A stretch of DNA of 64,000 bases from Clostridia bacterium UC5.1-1D2 (GCA_001304855.1 BBZN01000008.1:62001-126000), one strand, 5' to 3'; positions 28,228 to 38,251 are shown, numbered from the stretch's first letter. Notes: a model not told the origin generated them from the letters alone. A program made the numbers and translations.

Positions 28228-30250
28228 TGGAAAGGAAAGGGGAGATCACCGTATTCCTGGCAATGATTCTGGTCAGCGTCTGCGCTCTCCTCTGCGGTCT
28301 GGTAGAATCAGCCAGAACCGCAGGGGCCAGATGCAGCCTGCGGATGGCGGCAAACGCTTCTATGGATTCACTTATGAGCCAGTACCACAGAAAGCTGTGG
28401 AGGGAATACCGTATACTGGGACTGGAATATGACGGGGAGAGGAGCCTGGAGGCGGAAATGGAAGCATTTTTAGAGGGCTGTCTTAAAGGCGGGAATTGGT
28501 ATCCCATGAAAACAGAGAACGCAAAGGTTCGGGAGATAGCCGCTCTGACCCATGGAAACGGGCGTTATATGGAAGGGGAAATACTGGAGTATATGAAATA
28601 TGGGCTGATAGAGACGGTCTGGGAAGCTCTCACAGAGGAGGAGGCGGGAAACCTTTTAACGTCCTGGAGGGAAGGGGAGAGCGTTAACAGAGTATCGGAG
28701 CTCTACGCAGGCCACACCAGGGACGCAGTGCGTCTGGAGAAAGGGCTGGAAGCTATAAACGACCGGCTCTCGGCCAGAAGGTAAGCTGGGAGAAGGGGGA
28801 GGACTGTCTGGACAAGCTGGACGGAAGCGGCTTCCTATCTCAGGCCGGCAATGTGATAAAGGAGCTTAAGAAGCTCCCGGCCCTGGTGGACGCCTATGAA
28901 AAACGGGCGGATAAGCTGAATGAAAAGCTTCAGGAGAGCCGCAGGAAGTTTGAGGAGGAACAGGACGGCCTGGGAGAAACGGTGAGGGCCGCCCTGGAGG
29001 ATGAAATACGTCAATATGAGTCTTATGTGTCCCAGGACGGAGCCAGGCGCAGGGAGATTGTGAACCTTAAGCCTCTGGGGGCTGCCGGAATCCAGTATGC
29101 GGAGGGCGTAATCCAGGATGCAGAGGCTGTAATAGAGTATATTGACAACTGGGAACCTGAGAGTGAGAACGATGGACTTGACGAGGAAGAACTGTGGGAG
29201 CCGGTTAAGGCCAAGTGGAAGGCATACGGCATACTGTCTCTCGGAATTGAGTTTGGCGTAAAGGATAAGGAAAAGGAGGGCCTTCTGGAGCGGATCGGAG
29301 ATTTGGCCTCAGGCGGTCTTCTGGAACTGGTTTTGCCGGAAGGGACAGTGCTTTCAGGAAAAATGCTGGAACTGGGCGCAGCCCCCTCCGCAAGCCGGGA
29401 GAAGGGGGGAGAGAGGTTGAAGGAGGGGCTGGAGGAAAGCGATACCGGAAGCGGCAGTTGGGGAACGGGCAGTGGGGGCGGCGGTATTGTTAAGGGAGTC
29501 CGAAGCCTCCTGGATCGGGTGATAATCGGAGAGTATGCCATCCGTTTTTTCCAGACTTTCAGCAAGGAGATACCCGGGGATTCTTTTTACGAACTGGAAT
29601 ATATTCTTAAGGGTGATAAGGAAGATAAAGCCAATCTGGCCCAGGCAGCGGCCGCCCTGACTGCAGTGCGCCAGGGGCTGAATCTGGTTCATATCCTTTC
29701 GGATTCTGCCAAACGACAGGAAGCCAGAGCTCTGGCTATGGCGATTGTGGGAGCTACGGGATTTATGCCCCTGGTGACGGTGGTGTCCTTTTTTGTAATG
29801 GCGGTATGGGCTTTAGGGGAGGCGCTCCTGGATGTGAGAGAGCTGCTGGATAAAGGCAGGGTTCCTATTTTTAAGACACAGGACCAATGGAATCTGGGCC
29901 TGGAAGGGCTTCTCAATATGGGAAGAAATAAAAGCCTTGGAGACAAAGGGATCACTGGCTCCGGGGGAAAGAGCGGCACAGATTATAAAGGATATCTGCG
30001 TATACTGCTGTTTACCGGGTACGGCGCAGACATGATATACCGTATGATGGACGTGATGCAGATAAATATCGGGAGGGACCAGCCGGAATTTTCTATGGCC
30101 GGGTGTGCCTGCATGGTGGATATGCAGGTACAGGCCGGTGGAAAACATGTGTTTTTTTCAACCGGATTGTGGAAAAGCCAATCCGGAGACGGAGGGCTGG
30201 GATATGACATCAATATGGAGGTGTCGGGCAGCTATTTGGACAGGGAATAG
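28227..30250 (+). CDS. DUF5702-type Tad-locus surface protein (frameshifted)
   Basis: About 674 residues. The N-terminal helix starts GEITVFLAMILVSVCALLCG then LVESARTAGA, like the membrane anchor of TadE/TadG pseudopilins. A long helical extracytoplasmic region follows (coiled-coil-like at ~28850-29050, acidic, plus a Ser/Gly linker near 29440), and a second hydrophobic segment lies near 29730-29820. I recognise the architecture as DUF5702, found in Lachnospiraceae Tad loci; its exact function is unknown. One base is missing near 28782. It probably helps anchor or cap the pilus. Confidence 0.78.
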
Positions 30251-30371
30251 ACGAGGGAAGGGAGGCTTGTGATGATGCTCTTTTTGGTAAGGATAGAAAA
30301 ATAAAGATACGTGCGCTCCAGAAAGAAATAAAACAGATAAAAAATCCGCACCTCTCCAAGTACGGGACCAG

Positions 30372-31282
30372 TTGACACGTTATCTGTACAGAGAAAGACC
30401 CTTTAGAAAAAGAGCATTATCATGGGCCTCCCCCACGGGCCCGGCGCCCTCCGGTAACCGGGGCTTTCAGGGGAGCCTGTCCCTGGAGGCGGCTATGTGC
30501 CTGTCGTTGTTTTTGTTTTTAAGCGTCTGCCTTATTATGCCTATGAAGTTGATGGATCGGCAGAGGCAGATTCAGGGGGTGATGGAAGCTGTGGGGGAGG
30601 AGCTGAGCCGGCTTGCCTATGTGGAGTATTGTTTTAGGGAGGACGGAAAGGTAGACACAGGGCGGGCAGAGGAGGGAGCGGAGGCCTTAGGGGGGACACG
30701 GACGGTAACCGCCTGGTTTCTGCCTGGGGGAAGGCCTATAGTGCGGCCAGAATTCTGTCGGGAATAGACGGAAACTGGGTTCAGAATGTATCTTTTCAGG
30801 GCACAGACATCGGAACCGACCACATGGTTCACATTGAAATGAGTTATAAGATGAGACTTCCCTTCTCTGTCCTTGGCCTGGACGCCATCTCCGTCAAGCA
30901 GGTGTGCAGCCGGAGAATGTGGACAGGGGCGGAGGGCGGCCGTCATAATGGGGGACAGGGCGGCGGAGAAGATGAAGAGGAGATGGTATATATAGGAAAA
31001 AATTCCACCCGCTACCACAGACAGAGAACCTGCCATTACCTTTACAATAATTTGGAGGCTGTTTCGGCAGAGGGGGTAGCTGAACTTCGGAACCGGTCGG
31101 GGGCAAAATACACACCCTGCAAACGGTGCGGCTCAGGTTCGGGAGGCGTGGTGTACATTATGCCTTATGGAACCAGCTTCCACTCTCAGAGAAGCTGCAG
31201 CGCCATAATCGCCTATGTCCAGGAAGTCCCCCTGTCCCGGGCTGCTCATTTGGGGGCTTGTTCTTACTGTGGAGGTGAGTGA
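30372..31282 (+). CDS. TadE-like pseudopilin with two C-terminal His/Cys modules (frameshifted)
   Basis: The pseudopilin-type N-terminus FQGSLSLEAAMCLSLFLFLS is followed by a periplasmic-type domain. The last ~100 residues hold two tandem modules: VYIGKNSTRYHRQRTCHYL... with YTPCKRC, and VYIMPYGTSFHSQRSCS... with LGACSYC. Each keeps H-x4-C and C-x2-C, a likely metal site. One base is missing near 30700-30730, at a G-run. The start is uncertain: TTG 30372 opens the frame, while ATG 30272 with RBS GGGAGG may be the true start if an indel lies near 30295. The prepilin peptidase starts 4 nt later. Confidence 0.72.
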
Positions 31283-31285
31283 AAT

Positions 31286-31830
31286 ATGGATGGGATTATT
31301 GCAGGTATAAAAGTGGTAGTTATCTTTCTGCGGGCCGGGTTCATGCTGTTTCTGGCAGCAGCCGGATGGCAGGATTTTAAGTCCAGGAGAATAAATGTAA
31401 ACCTGTTCTGGGGCTTTGGGGCGGCCGGAATTATTTTGCGGGCAGTGGGAATAATTTTGGAAAACCGGGCCGGAATGCATCCGTTGAAATCGGTTTCTGC
31501 GGCGGGCGGGGGAATAGGGCCTCTTATGGGGAATACAGCGGCAGACGTGGTGGCTGCTGCGGCCATTGGCATCCTTCTTCTAATACTGTCGGCTGTCACA
31601 GAGGAAGCGGTGGGAGAGGGGGACGGCTGGTTTTTTGCAGTTTCCGGCGTTTATCTGGGGTTTTGGCGCAATCTGGAACTGCTTTTTGGAAGCCTTATCC
31701 TTTGCCTTGTGGCCGGAGGCCTTATCCACATTATGAACAGAAAAAAAAGAGGAAGGCGGATCTGAGAAAAACGCCGCTGCCCTTCCTGGCTCTTGCTGTT
31801 CCTGTTGGATTGGGGGTGCTTTTATTATGA
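31286..31830 (+). CDS. Prepilin peptidase, A24 family (second copy, frameshifted)
   Basis: A ~181-residue polytopic membrane protein. The first catalytic Asp lies in AGWQDFKSRRIN and the GxGD motif is EAVGEGDGWFF. The visible frame stops at 31765. One base change in the A-run at 31740-31748 leads into a C-terminal helix (LPFLALAVPVGLGVLLL) ending at 31830, with a 4-nt overlap (ATGA) to the next gene. That is the natural end. A second peptidase in the same operon suggests separate processing of Flp and the TadE-like proteins. Confidence 0.82.
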
Positions 31831-32249
31831 AGAATAAGAAAAAGGGTCTGCAGGGCAGCGTCACAATAGAGGGAGCCTGCGTAATGGCCATTGTGCTTCT
31901 GGCTATATCTGTGATGCTTCATGAGGCAGGCCGGATTCACGATGAAACCAAAGGAGCTATGATCCTCCATGAAGCAGCAGAAAAAATACGGCATGAGAGA
32001 TACATGGACATAGAGGCGGTGAGAGCAGGGGGAGAGGAGAATATGGGACTGCGGATGTCCTTCCCCTCTTACCGACTTTCCCTGAAACGCAGATTGGGGC
32101 GTATACAGGGAGAGGGAAAGGGCGGGAACTGGACAAAAAAGATAGAGTGCAGGGAGTTTCGGCCGGAGCGGTTTCTGCGGCAGATAACCTTAATTGAGAG
32201 TCTGGGGGATGAAGATGGAGATAAGCTACCGTCGGGAGATGAAACGTAA
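31827..32249 (+). CDS. Second TadE-like pseudopilin
   Basis: 140 residues. The N-terminal leader is basic (KNKKKGLQ), then GSVTIEGACVMAIVLLAISV has the Glu typical of pseudopilins after a Gly cleavage site. The rest is a charged soluble domain. It overlaps the previous gene by 4 nt and the next by about 40 nt, so its true C-terminus could be shorter if a base is missing near 32200. A minor pseudopilin role is inferred. Confidence 0.7.
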   Translation: MKNKKKGLQGSVTIEGACVMAIVLLAISVMLHEAGRIHDETKGAMILHEAAEKIRHERYMDIEAVRAGGEENMGLRMSFPSYRLSLKRRLGRIQGEGKGGNWTKKIECREFRPERFLRQITLIESLGDEDGDKLPSGDET

Positions 32250-33643
32250 TTATCTGGTGGTGGAACCGGAGAGTAAAAAGGAAGCCGGTTATGAGGAGCG
32301 GATGCTGGCGGGAAACCATATACAAGGACTTTTGGATATGAGGATTAAGTATCGGGAGGGGCAGCCCTTATACTACTATGACATTACATCGAGACAGCCC
32401 TTGAACCGGCTGCTGGAAACCCGGTTTATTACCGGAGACGAAATCTGCATGATACTGGCACAGATTCATTCGGCCCTCGCAGCAATGGAGGGCTTTCTTC
32501 TGAAGGAGGACGGCATTCTCCTTGAACCGGAATATATTTATATGGAACCGGAATTATTCCAGGCCCGGCTGTGCCTGATACCTGAGGCTGAGGGGAATTT
32601 TCAGGAGCGTTTAAGCCGGTTTCTGCAATACATACTCAAGCGGATCAATCACAAGGACAGGGAGTGCGTCGTTCTGGCTTATGGACTCTACCAGGAGAGC
32701 CTTAAGGAGAATTTTTCTATGGAGGACTTGCTGCTGCTGACTGCCTCAGAGCGTAATAAGGAGCAGAAAACCGGGACACAGGAGGAGGCCGGCATTGAGA
32801 ATTCCATGGCGGAAACAAAATGGGAAGAAAGGGAAGATGAAGCCCAGAGCAGGTTCACAGGCAACGGAGCTATGGATTCTGCGCCTCAAGGGAAAATCCC
32901 CAAACCCTCTTTACCTCTCAGGCAGCAGGTGATTTTCTGGATATCAGCTGTTCTTTTCCTCCCCGCCCTTTTCTGGGGACTTAAAGGGAAGGCGGCGCTT
33001 TGGGATTTCAGGTTTGTATTTCTGGGGATAGACGCCGGGCTTCTTGTTCTTCTGATAGTGGGGGATATACTGATAGTGAGAGCTGGCATTGGCCGGGGGC
33101 CCTGCTCCGAAGAAAAAGGAGAGGAGAATCCCTGGAAGATTCTTTATGAAGATGAGGAGGAAGCTCCTTCGGACGGATCTGAATCTTCAAACGAACCGCA
33201 TGTTCTCCATATCCCGAAAACACCAGAAGGGGAGCCGGAGCCGGCAGTGAAGGCGTTTGCCCCCTGTTCCAATGCTCCCGTAACCTCAGAGCTTACCAAA
33301 ACATTGGATGAGAAGTTCCAAACTGCCCTTTTGTCGGACGCCTCCTGTGGGAGCCCCATTTGCCGCCTCTCCTCCGTCCAGCTCCGGGGAGGATATCCCT
33401 ATATCATACGTTCCCTTTGTCATAGGCAAACATAAGGAATTGGCAGACTATGTTCTGTCAAGGGATACTGTAAGCCGCTTTCATCTCCGTATTGACAGGG
33501 ATGGGGAACGGTTTTTTGTTACAGATTTAAATTCCACCAACGGAACCAGGGTTAACAATCATTTGCTGGAGGCCAATGAGACTGTGGAGATAAAGAGAGG
33601 GGATGAGGTTTATATTGCGGAGATGGGATACAGGTTTTCGTGA
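32209..33643 (+). CDS. FHA-domain membrane protein of the Tad locus (DUF6382-like, frameshifted)
   Basis: About 478 residues. The N-terminal ~180 residues (EISYRREMKRNYLVVEPE and onward) resemble DUF6382. Two hydrophobic helices follow (QQVIFWISAVLFLPALFWG; FVFLGIDAGLLVLLIVGDIL), then an acidic linker and a C-terminal FHA domain with VIGKH, LSRDTVSRFHLRI and DLNSTNGTRVN, the phospho-Thr-binding loops. Missing bases are inferred near 33320-33400. Start ATG 32209 or 32215. FHA domains read Ser/Thr phosphorylation, so pilus assembly may be under kinase control; no such kinase is in the window. Last gene of the Tad operon. Confidence 0.8.
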
Positions 33644-33717
33644 ATTTCAGAAATTACAAATACGGACTACATATTCATCATCATGGTATTAATTTAACTA
33701 TATTGCGTAATAGCCAC

Positions 33718-33746
33718 TTAACAAACTTTGGTAAATGTGGTAATAT
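33718..33746 (+). promoter_or_regulatory. Promoter of the rhomboid gene
   Basis: TTAACA (33718-33723), 17-nt spacer, TAATAT (33741-33746), about 30 nt before the start codon region. Confidence 0.6.
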
Positions 33747-33776
33747 AAGGTATCATTGATGATGTGGGGAAAACAT

Positions 33777-34397
33777 ATGAGTGTTTGCAGAGAGAAAGAC
33801 AGGGCCTACGTTAATATCGCACTGATTGTTGTTAACGTGCTTATTTTTGTGTTTCTCGAAACCATGGGTCCGACGGAAAATGCTGGTTTTATGGTAAAAT
33901 GGGGAGCCATTTATTTACCTCTGGTGTTTTCCCAAGGGGAGTATTACAGGCTGTTTACTGCTATGTTTTTGCATTTCGGCGCCAGTCATTTGGTGAACAA
34001 TATGCTGGTCCTGTTCATTTTGGGTGAACGTCTTGAACAAGCTATGGGGCATGTAAAGTATTTGATATTTTATATCCTCTCCGGGCTATTGGCCAATATT
34101 GCGTCTGCTTATATCCAGATTCAGGGGGTATGGGGCCAGGCGAAAGTGACTGCGGGGGCGTCAGGTGCTATATTCGGAGTAGTAGGCGGTCTTGTTTATG
34201 TGGTTGCGGTTAACCGTGGACGGCTGGATGGGCTCACCAACCGGCAGCTGGGCTTCATGGTATTGCTGACACTGTATCACGGCTTCTCTTCTAAAGGTGT
34301 GGATAATGCGGCCCACATAGGCGGTTTGATCACAGGCTTTCTATTAGCCGTAATTATGTACCGCATACCGCGGGATTGGAGGCTCAGGAGTAAGTGA
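33777..34397 (+). CDS. Rhomboid-family intramembrane serine protease
   Basis: About 206 residues with six hydrophobic helices. The catalytic serine motif is TAGASGAIFG (near residue 129) and the catalytic His is in AAHIGG (near residue 178); HFGASHLVNNMLVLF is the conserved H-x-N helix. It should cleave membrane substrates, which are unknown. ATG 33777 with GGGGA upstream gives MSVCREKDRAYVN; ATGs at 33759 and 33762 are also in frame. Intact. Confidence 0.9.
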   Translation: MSVCREKDRAYVNIALIVVNVLIFVFLETMGPTENAGFMVKWGAIYLPLVFSQGEYYRLFTAMFLHFGASHLVNNMLVLFILGERLEQAMGHVKYLIFYILSGLLANIASAYIQIQGVWGQAKVTAGASGAIFGVVGGLVYVVAVNRGRLDGLTNRQLGFMVLLTLYHGFSSKGVDNAAHIGGLITGFLLAVIMYRIPRDWRLRSK

Positions 34398-34444
34398 AAT
34401 TAGGAGAAGGTCAGGATGAACCACAGTAAAGGAGGATTTTCAAA

Positions 34445-34861
34445 ATGACAGATGACAATTGTATTTTTTGTAAGATTGCAGGCGGAGAGATACCTTCCAC
34501 TACCCTTTATGAGGATAATGAATTCCGGGTTATTTTAGATCTGGGGCCTGCCTCCAGGGGACACGCTCTTATCTTACCTAAGAAACATTTTGCAGATGTG
34601 TGCCAATTAGATGGAGCTACTGCTGCGAAGGTGCTTCCTCTGGGTGCAAAAATTGGGGCGGCTATGAAGGAAACTCTGGGCTGTGCAGGTTTTAATCTGG
34701 TTCAGAATAATGGAAAAGCAGCAGGGCAAACCGTATTCCATTTTCATATGCACGTAATTCCCAGATATGAGGATGGTCCTTCGATAGTAAGCTGGATTCC
34801 AGGCGAGACTACGTCTGAGGAACTGGCGGAAGTTGCCGAAACAATAAAAAAAGGTCTGTAG
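34445..34861 (+). CDS. HIT-family nucleotide-binding protein
   Basis: 138 residues, intact. Starts DNCIFCKIAGGEIPS and has the histidine triad FHFHMHVIPR (about residues 98-107), so it is an Hint/HIT nucleotide hydrolase or transferase. RBS AAAGGAGG precedes ATG 34445. The sigma-factor gene follows 13 nt downstream. Confidence 0.95.
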   Translation: MTDDNCIFCKIAGGEIPSTTLYEDNEFRVILDLGPASRGHALILPKKHFADVCQLDGATAAKVLPLGAKIGAAMKETLGCAGFNLVQNNGKAAGQTVFHFHMHVIPRYEDGPSIVSWIPGETTSEELAEVAETIKKGL

Positions 34862-34874
34862 AGTAGAGCATACA

Positions 34875-35402
34875 ATGGATAAAAAGATGGATACGGAAGA
34901 AAGAGAGCGGTTTGATTTAATGTACCGGGAATTTCAAACACCGCTGAGGAAAATGGCTTATGTTAATGACGTTCCTGTAGACTATATCGACGATGTAGTG
35001 CAGGATACTTTTGTTGCTTATGCCCGCTATGATTATTCTCTGAATCTGCCTCTGGATAATATGAGAATGCTTTTGATTAAGATTCTGAAAAGCCGCTGTA
35101 TGGATTTTCACAGGAGGATGAAACGCAGAAGTTATGGGGAGCTGGATGAAGTAACCTACAACAGCGAGGATTATCCGGAACGGGATAAGGCGTGGAATCT
35201 GGCAGCCTATGTGTCCAGCAAGGAGAAATGTCAGGCTATCATGGATGAGATTGACAATATGCCTGAGAGCTGGAGGGAAGTGGCGGTTCTGAAACTGCTT
35301 CAGGGCAGACCCACAAAGGAGGTTTGTGCCATTCTGGATATTTCCGAAAAGGCATGTTACTCCAGAGTGAGCCGCATTAGAAAATACCTGGAAATCTTAT
35401 AG
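34875..35402 (+). CDS. ECF-type RNA polymerase sigma factor
   Basis: 175 residues, intact. Region 2 includes MAYVNDVPVDYIDDVVQDTF and region 4 reads MPESWREVAVLKLLQGRPTK with a helix-turn-helix at EVCAILDISEKACYSRVSRI. It would direct transcription of a small regulon. No anti-sigma gene follows directly; the nearest candidate is the membrane protein at 36625, on the other side of the oppositely oriented murG. Confidence 0.88.
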   Translation: MDKKMDTEERERFDLMYREFQTPLRKMAYVNDVPVDYIDDVVQDTFVAYARYDYSLNLPLDNMRMLLIKILKSRCMDFHRRMKRRSYGELDEVTYNSEDYPERDKAWNLAAYVSSKEKCQAIMDEIDNMPESWREVAVLKLLQGRPTKEVCAILDISEKACYSRVSRIRKYLEIL

Positions 35403-35422
35403 CAAGTGAAAATTGGCCTTGA

Positions 35423-36487
35423 TTATTTAACACAGGATTCAATGATGGAAGTAACTGTTTCAACAGCATTGCCCAGCGGGCTCTGTTCCATGGCCTGAAT
35501 GTAGGAACTGCGATTGTCATAAAGGTCTTTTATGGCATTGTAAAGGCTGTCTTCAGTGACTGTCTCCTCTTCGAGGACTTTACTGAAACCTTGTTTTTCA
35601 AATGATTTAGCGTTAAGAATCTGGTCCCCGCGGCTGGCCTGTGCAGACAGCGGGATTAAAAGGCTGGGCTTTCTGAGCGCAAGCAGTTCACATATGGCGT
35701 TGGCGCCTGCCCTGGATATAACCACGTCGGCTGCGGCAAAAAGATGCTTTAAGGGGGCATCTACATATTCATATTGTACATATCCGGCAGTACCTATGAG
35801 ACTCTCGTCCAAATTACCCTTTCCGCAGATATGTATTATCTGGAAATCGGAGAGAAGGCGCGGCAGAATGCTGCGGACAGCCGTGTTTACTGCAACGGAG
35901 CCTAAGCTTCCTCCAATTATCAGGAGGACAGGCTTATTCGCCGAGAGGTTGGTATAGGACAAGCCGGAGAGCCGGTCGCCCTTTAATAGCTCAGCGCGGA
36001 TAGGCGAACCTGTGAGGATCGCTTTGTCCTCAGGGAGATATTTGAGGGTTTCAGGAAAATTACAGCATACCTTCGCTGCGGAAGGGATGCAGAGCTTGTT
36101 GGCCAGTCCTGGTGTCATGTCCGATTCGTGTATAATCACCGGGATCCTGTAGTGTTTGGCAGCCAAAACCACAGGGACAGCAACGAAGCCGCCTTTAGAA
36201 AAAACTACGTCCGGTTTATGGCGTTTTATGAGCCGGAGGGCTTCCGCATAACCTTTGATCACCCGGAATGGGTCGGAGAAATTTTTTACGTCAAAGTATC
36301 TGCGGAGTTTGCCTGAGGAAATGCCGTCGTAAGGTATACCGGCGTTTTCAATCAGCTTGCGTTCTATGCCCTGGTAGGAGCCGATATAGCGGATATCATA
36401 ACCTGCTTCCTTAAGCGATGGGAGCAAAGCCAAATTGGGAGTAACGTGTCCGGCAGTGCCGCCGCCGGTTAAAATAATTTTTTTCAT
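35423..36487 (-). CDS. murG: MurG UDP-GlcNAc transferase
   Basis: 354 residues, intact, normal MurG length. The N-terminal donor/acceptor loop is [13 protein letters not shown]; other signatures are [37 protein letters not shown] and the sugar-nucleotide motif [20 protein letters not shown]. It adds GlcNAc to lipid I to make lipid II at the inner membrane face. RBS AGGAGG lies before the start. It stands alone here rather than in a dcw cluster, so a second murG elsewhere is possible. Confidence 0.93.
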   Translation of the reverse strand: MKKIILTGGGTAGHVTPNLALLPSLKEAGYDIRYIGSYQGIERKLIENAGIPYDGISSGKLRRYFDVKNFSDPFRVIKGYAEALRLIKRHKPDVVFSKGGFVAVPVVLAAKHYRIPVIIHESDMTPGLANKLCIPSAAKVCCNFPETLKYLPEDKAILTGSPIRAELLKGDRLSGLSYTNLSANKPVLLIIGGSLGSVAVNTAVRSILPRLLSDFQIIHICGKGNLDESLIGTAGYVQYEYVDAPLKHLFAAADVVISRAGANAICELLALRKPSLLIPLSAQASRGDQILNAKSFEKQGFSKVLEEETVTEDSLYNAIKDLYDNRSSYIQAMEQSPLGNAVETVTSIIESCVK

Positions 36488-36624
36488 AAAAACCTCCTGA
36501 AGGTTATGTTATAACGGGGAAAATCCCGCTTAAAAACGTCTACTATTATAGTAAGCATAAAACGCAAAAAGTCAACCCTAAAGCCCAAGGGAACTTTAGG
36601 AGATTTGGTAAACAGAGGTGTCAA

Positions 36625-37409
36625 GTGGAAGAATATAAAAAAGATTCACAACAGGATAAGTCCAAAGGCTGCCAGATTCAGGAAATGTGTGGCTGTACAG
36701 AAGAGGAACTTTTAAAAGAATTTGAGGCAGCGTGCAAACTGGACGATTCCGCGATTCGGAAAGCGCCTGAAGGAGAAGCTGACATTATTTGGGATAAAAT
36801 TCTGGCCGAGCGTTCAAGGAATGGACAAAAGGGCGATGCAGGAAAGGTTGTCCGCAAAAGATTTGGCTGGAAGAGAGTTGCGGCAGTTGGGTTGATTGCT
36901 TGTATGTTGACAGGCGGCGGATGTTTTGTGGCGATGGGGACTAAGTCGTATTTTTTTCGTGGTAAAGAATTAGGAAAAGAGACTGTTTTGTAAATGATTC
37001 AAATATACTAGATATTGATAATGATGGCGATGCATATACTAAGATTAAAGAAGAATTAGGAATTGAAACGTTGCGGTTAGGGTATTTGCCCAATGGTATG
37101 AAATTTAATTCATTAGAACTTGGAGATGGATACGCCACTATGATTTTTGATTATAAGGGCAGAAAGGTTTTTTTTACACAGACTCAATATGGTCAGGAAG
37201 TATCATATAAGCACAAATCAACTTCTGATTATGATAAACAGGTATTCAACAAATGGTTAAATCAGACTTTTCATGTTGAAAAGGAAGTTAAATCTAATGA
37301 TGAAGTAAGATATGAGACGACAATTGTAATAAATGGGATTTATTATGGGCTTTCTGCTACTTTAGAAGAAGATGAGTTTATAAAAATGGTCGAACGGTTA
37401 ACATATTAA
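36625..37409 (+). CDS. Single-pass membrane protein, DUF4367-like (frameshifted)
   Basis: About 261 residues. It has an acidic cytoplasmic N-part (EELLKEFEAACKLDDSAIRK) and one transmembrane helix (VAAVGLIACMLTGGGCFVAM). The extracytoplasmic domain ends with IYYGLSATLEEDEFIKMVE, as in DUF4367 domains. This layout is common in anti-sigma-like proteins, and an ECF sigma gene lies 1.2 kb away, but partnership is only an inference. One base is missing near 36978 (run of As). Start is GTG 36625 with AGAGGTG before it. The second half is strongly AT-rich compared with neighbours. Confidence 0.68.
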
Positions 37410-37428
37410 TAAGTTGAAGGAGAGACAA

Positions 37429-37944
37429 ATGAAAAAATTATGTCTAGCTGCATTGAGTACTATTTTAGTAATAGCTATGGCTTTCAATGCATTTGCAATA
37501 CCATTTAATCCTAATGATTATACATCGGTTAATGAATATTCAGAACTTTTACCAAAGGGAGTAACAAGAAATAAAGCTTCTGAGAGAGCTGTTCGTCGAG
37601 GCGACTTTTTGGTTGGCGCTGATTTAGTAATAATAAATAAAGGAAACGGTGATATAGGTGCATATGGAAAAGGTTTAATAGAAGTTCCGGTGCAAGAGGC
37701 ATATATTACTATTTATTTAGATTGTTGGGATGAAACGGAAGCGAGTTGGATTCAGGTAGCTTATTATGATGCAGAATTTTATGCAGAGGATTATCCTGAT
37801 GGATTAGTTACGCCAACTGTTGATATAGTTTTTAAAAACCAACCAAGAGGGCATTACTATAGATTAAGAGGCGCATTTGCTGCATATGATGGTACTACAG
37901 TTGAGGGATTTAGCCCATCAACAGCTGGTGTATTTATTGAATAA
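37429..37944 (+). CDS. Secreted protein, DUF6147-like
   Basis: 171 residues. A clear signal peptide (KKLCLAALSTILVIAMAFNAFA) is followed by a beta-rich domain (YGKGLIEVPVQEAYITIYLD; WDETEASWIQVAYYDAEFY). I associate it with DUF6147, small exported Lachnospiraceae proteins of unknown function. RBS AAGGAG (37417-37422) fixes ATG 37429. AT-rich, like the gene before it, with which it may be co-transcribed (19-nt gap). Confidence 0.65.
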   Translation: MKKLCLAALSTILVIAMAFNAFAIPFNPNDYTSVNEYSELLPKGVTRNKASERAVRRGDFLVGADLVIINKGNGDIGAYGKGLIEVPVQEAYITIYLDCWDETEASWIQVAYYDAEFYAEDYPDGLVTPTVDIVFKNQPRGHYYRLRGAFAAYDGTTVEGFSPSTAGVFIE

Positions 37945-37954
37945 GATACTTAAA

Positions 37955-37993
37955 AAAAGCCACCCCCGGCAACCTGGCCAGGCGGTGGCTTTT
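37955..37993. terminator. Bidirectional terminator
   Basis: AAAAGCCACC (37955-37964) pairs with GGTGGCTTTT (37984-37993), with A-rich and T-rich flanks, so it can end the + strand gene and the minus-strand gene at 38009. Confidence 0.88.
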
Positions 37994-38008
37994 CTTTATC
38001 CCCAACCC

Positions 38009-38251
38009 CTACTGTGTCTTAAACTGTTTTAAGGCCTTAGCCAGTTGATCCGGACAGGAGGTGGGCCTTGGTCCGCAGTGGATTCCATCCAGCCTTTTGA
38101 TGGCTTCGTCCACATCCATTCCCTCGACGAGCCTTCCAAGGCCCTGGGTATTGCCGGAACAGCCTCCCACAAATTCTACATTGTAAAGTTTGCTATCTTT
38201 CACCTCAAAGGATATCTCCCGTGAACAGACTCCCTGTGTTTTGTATCTCAT
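38009..38251 (-). CDS. TSCPD-domain protein (TIGR03905 family)
   Basis: 80 residues, intact. The motif GPRPTSCPDQLAKALK near the C-terminus defines the TSCPD family, and FVGGCSGNTQGLGRL is the second conserved block. The same domain occurs at the end of B12-dependent ribonucleotide reductases, where it has Cys residues for a metal or redox role. The function of the free-standing protein is unknown. RBS AGGAGGC before the start. Confidence 0.9.
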   Translation of the reverse strand: MRYKTQGVCSREISFEVKDSKLYNVEFVGGCSGNTQGLGRLVEGMDVDEAIKRLDGIHCGPRPTSCPDQLAKALKQFKTQ

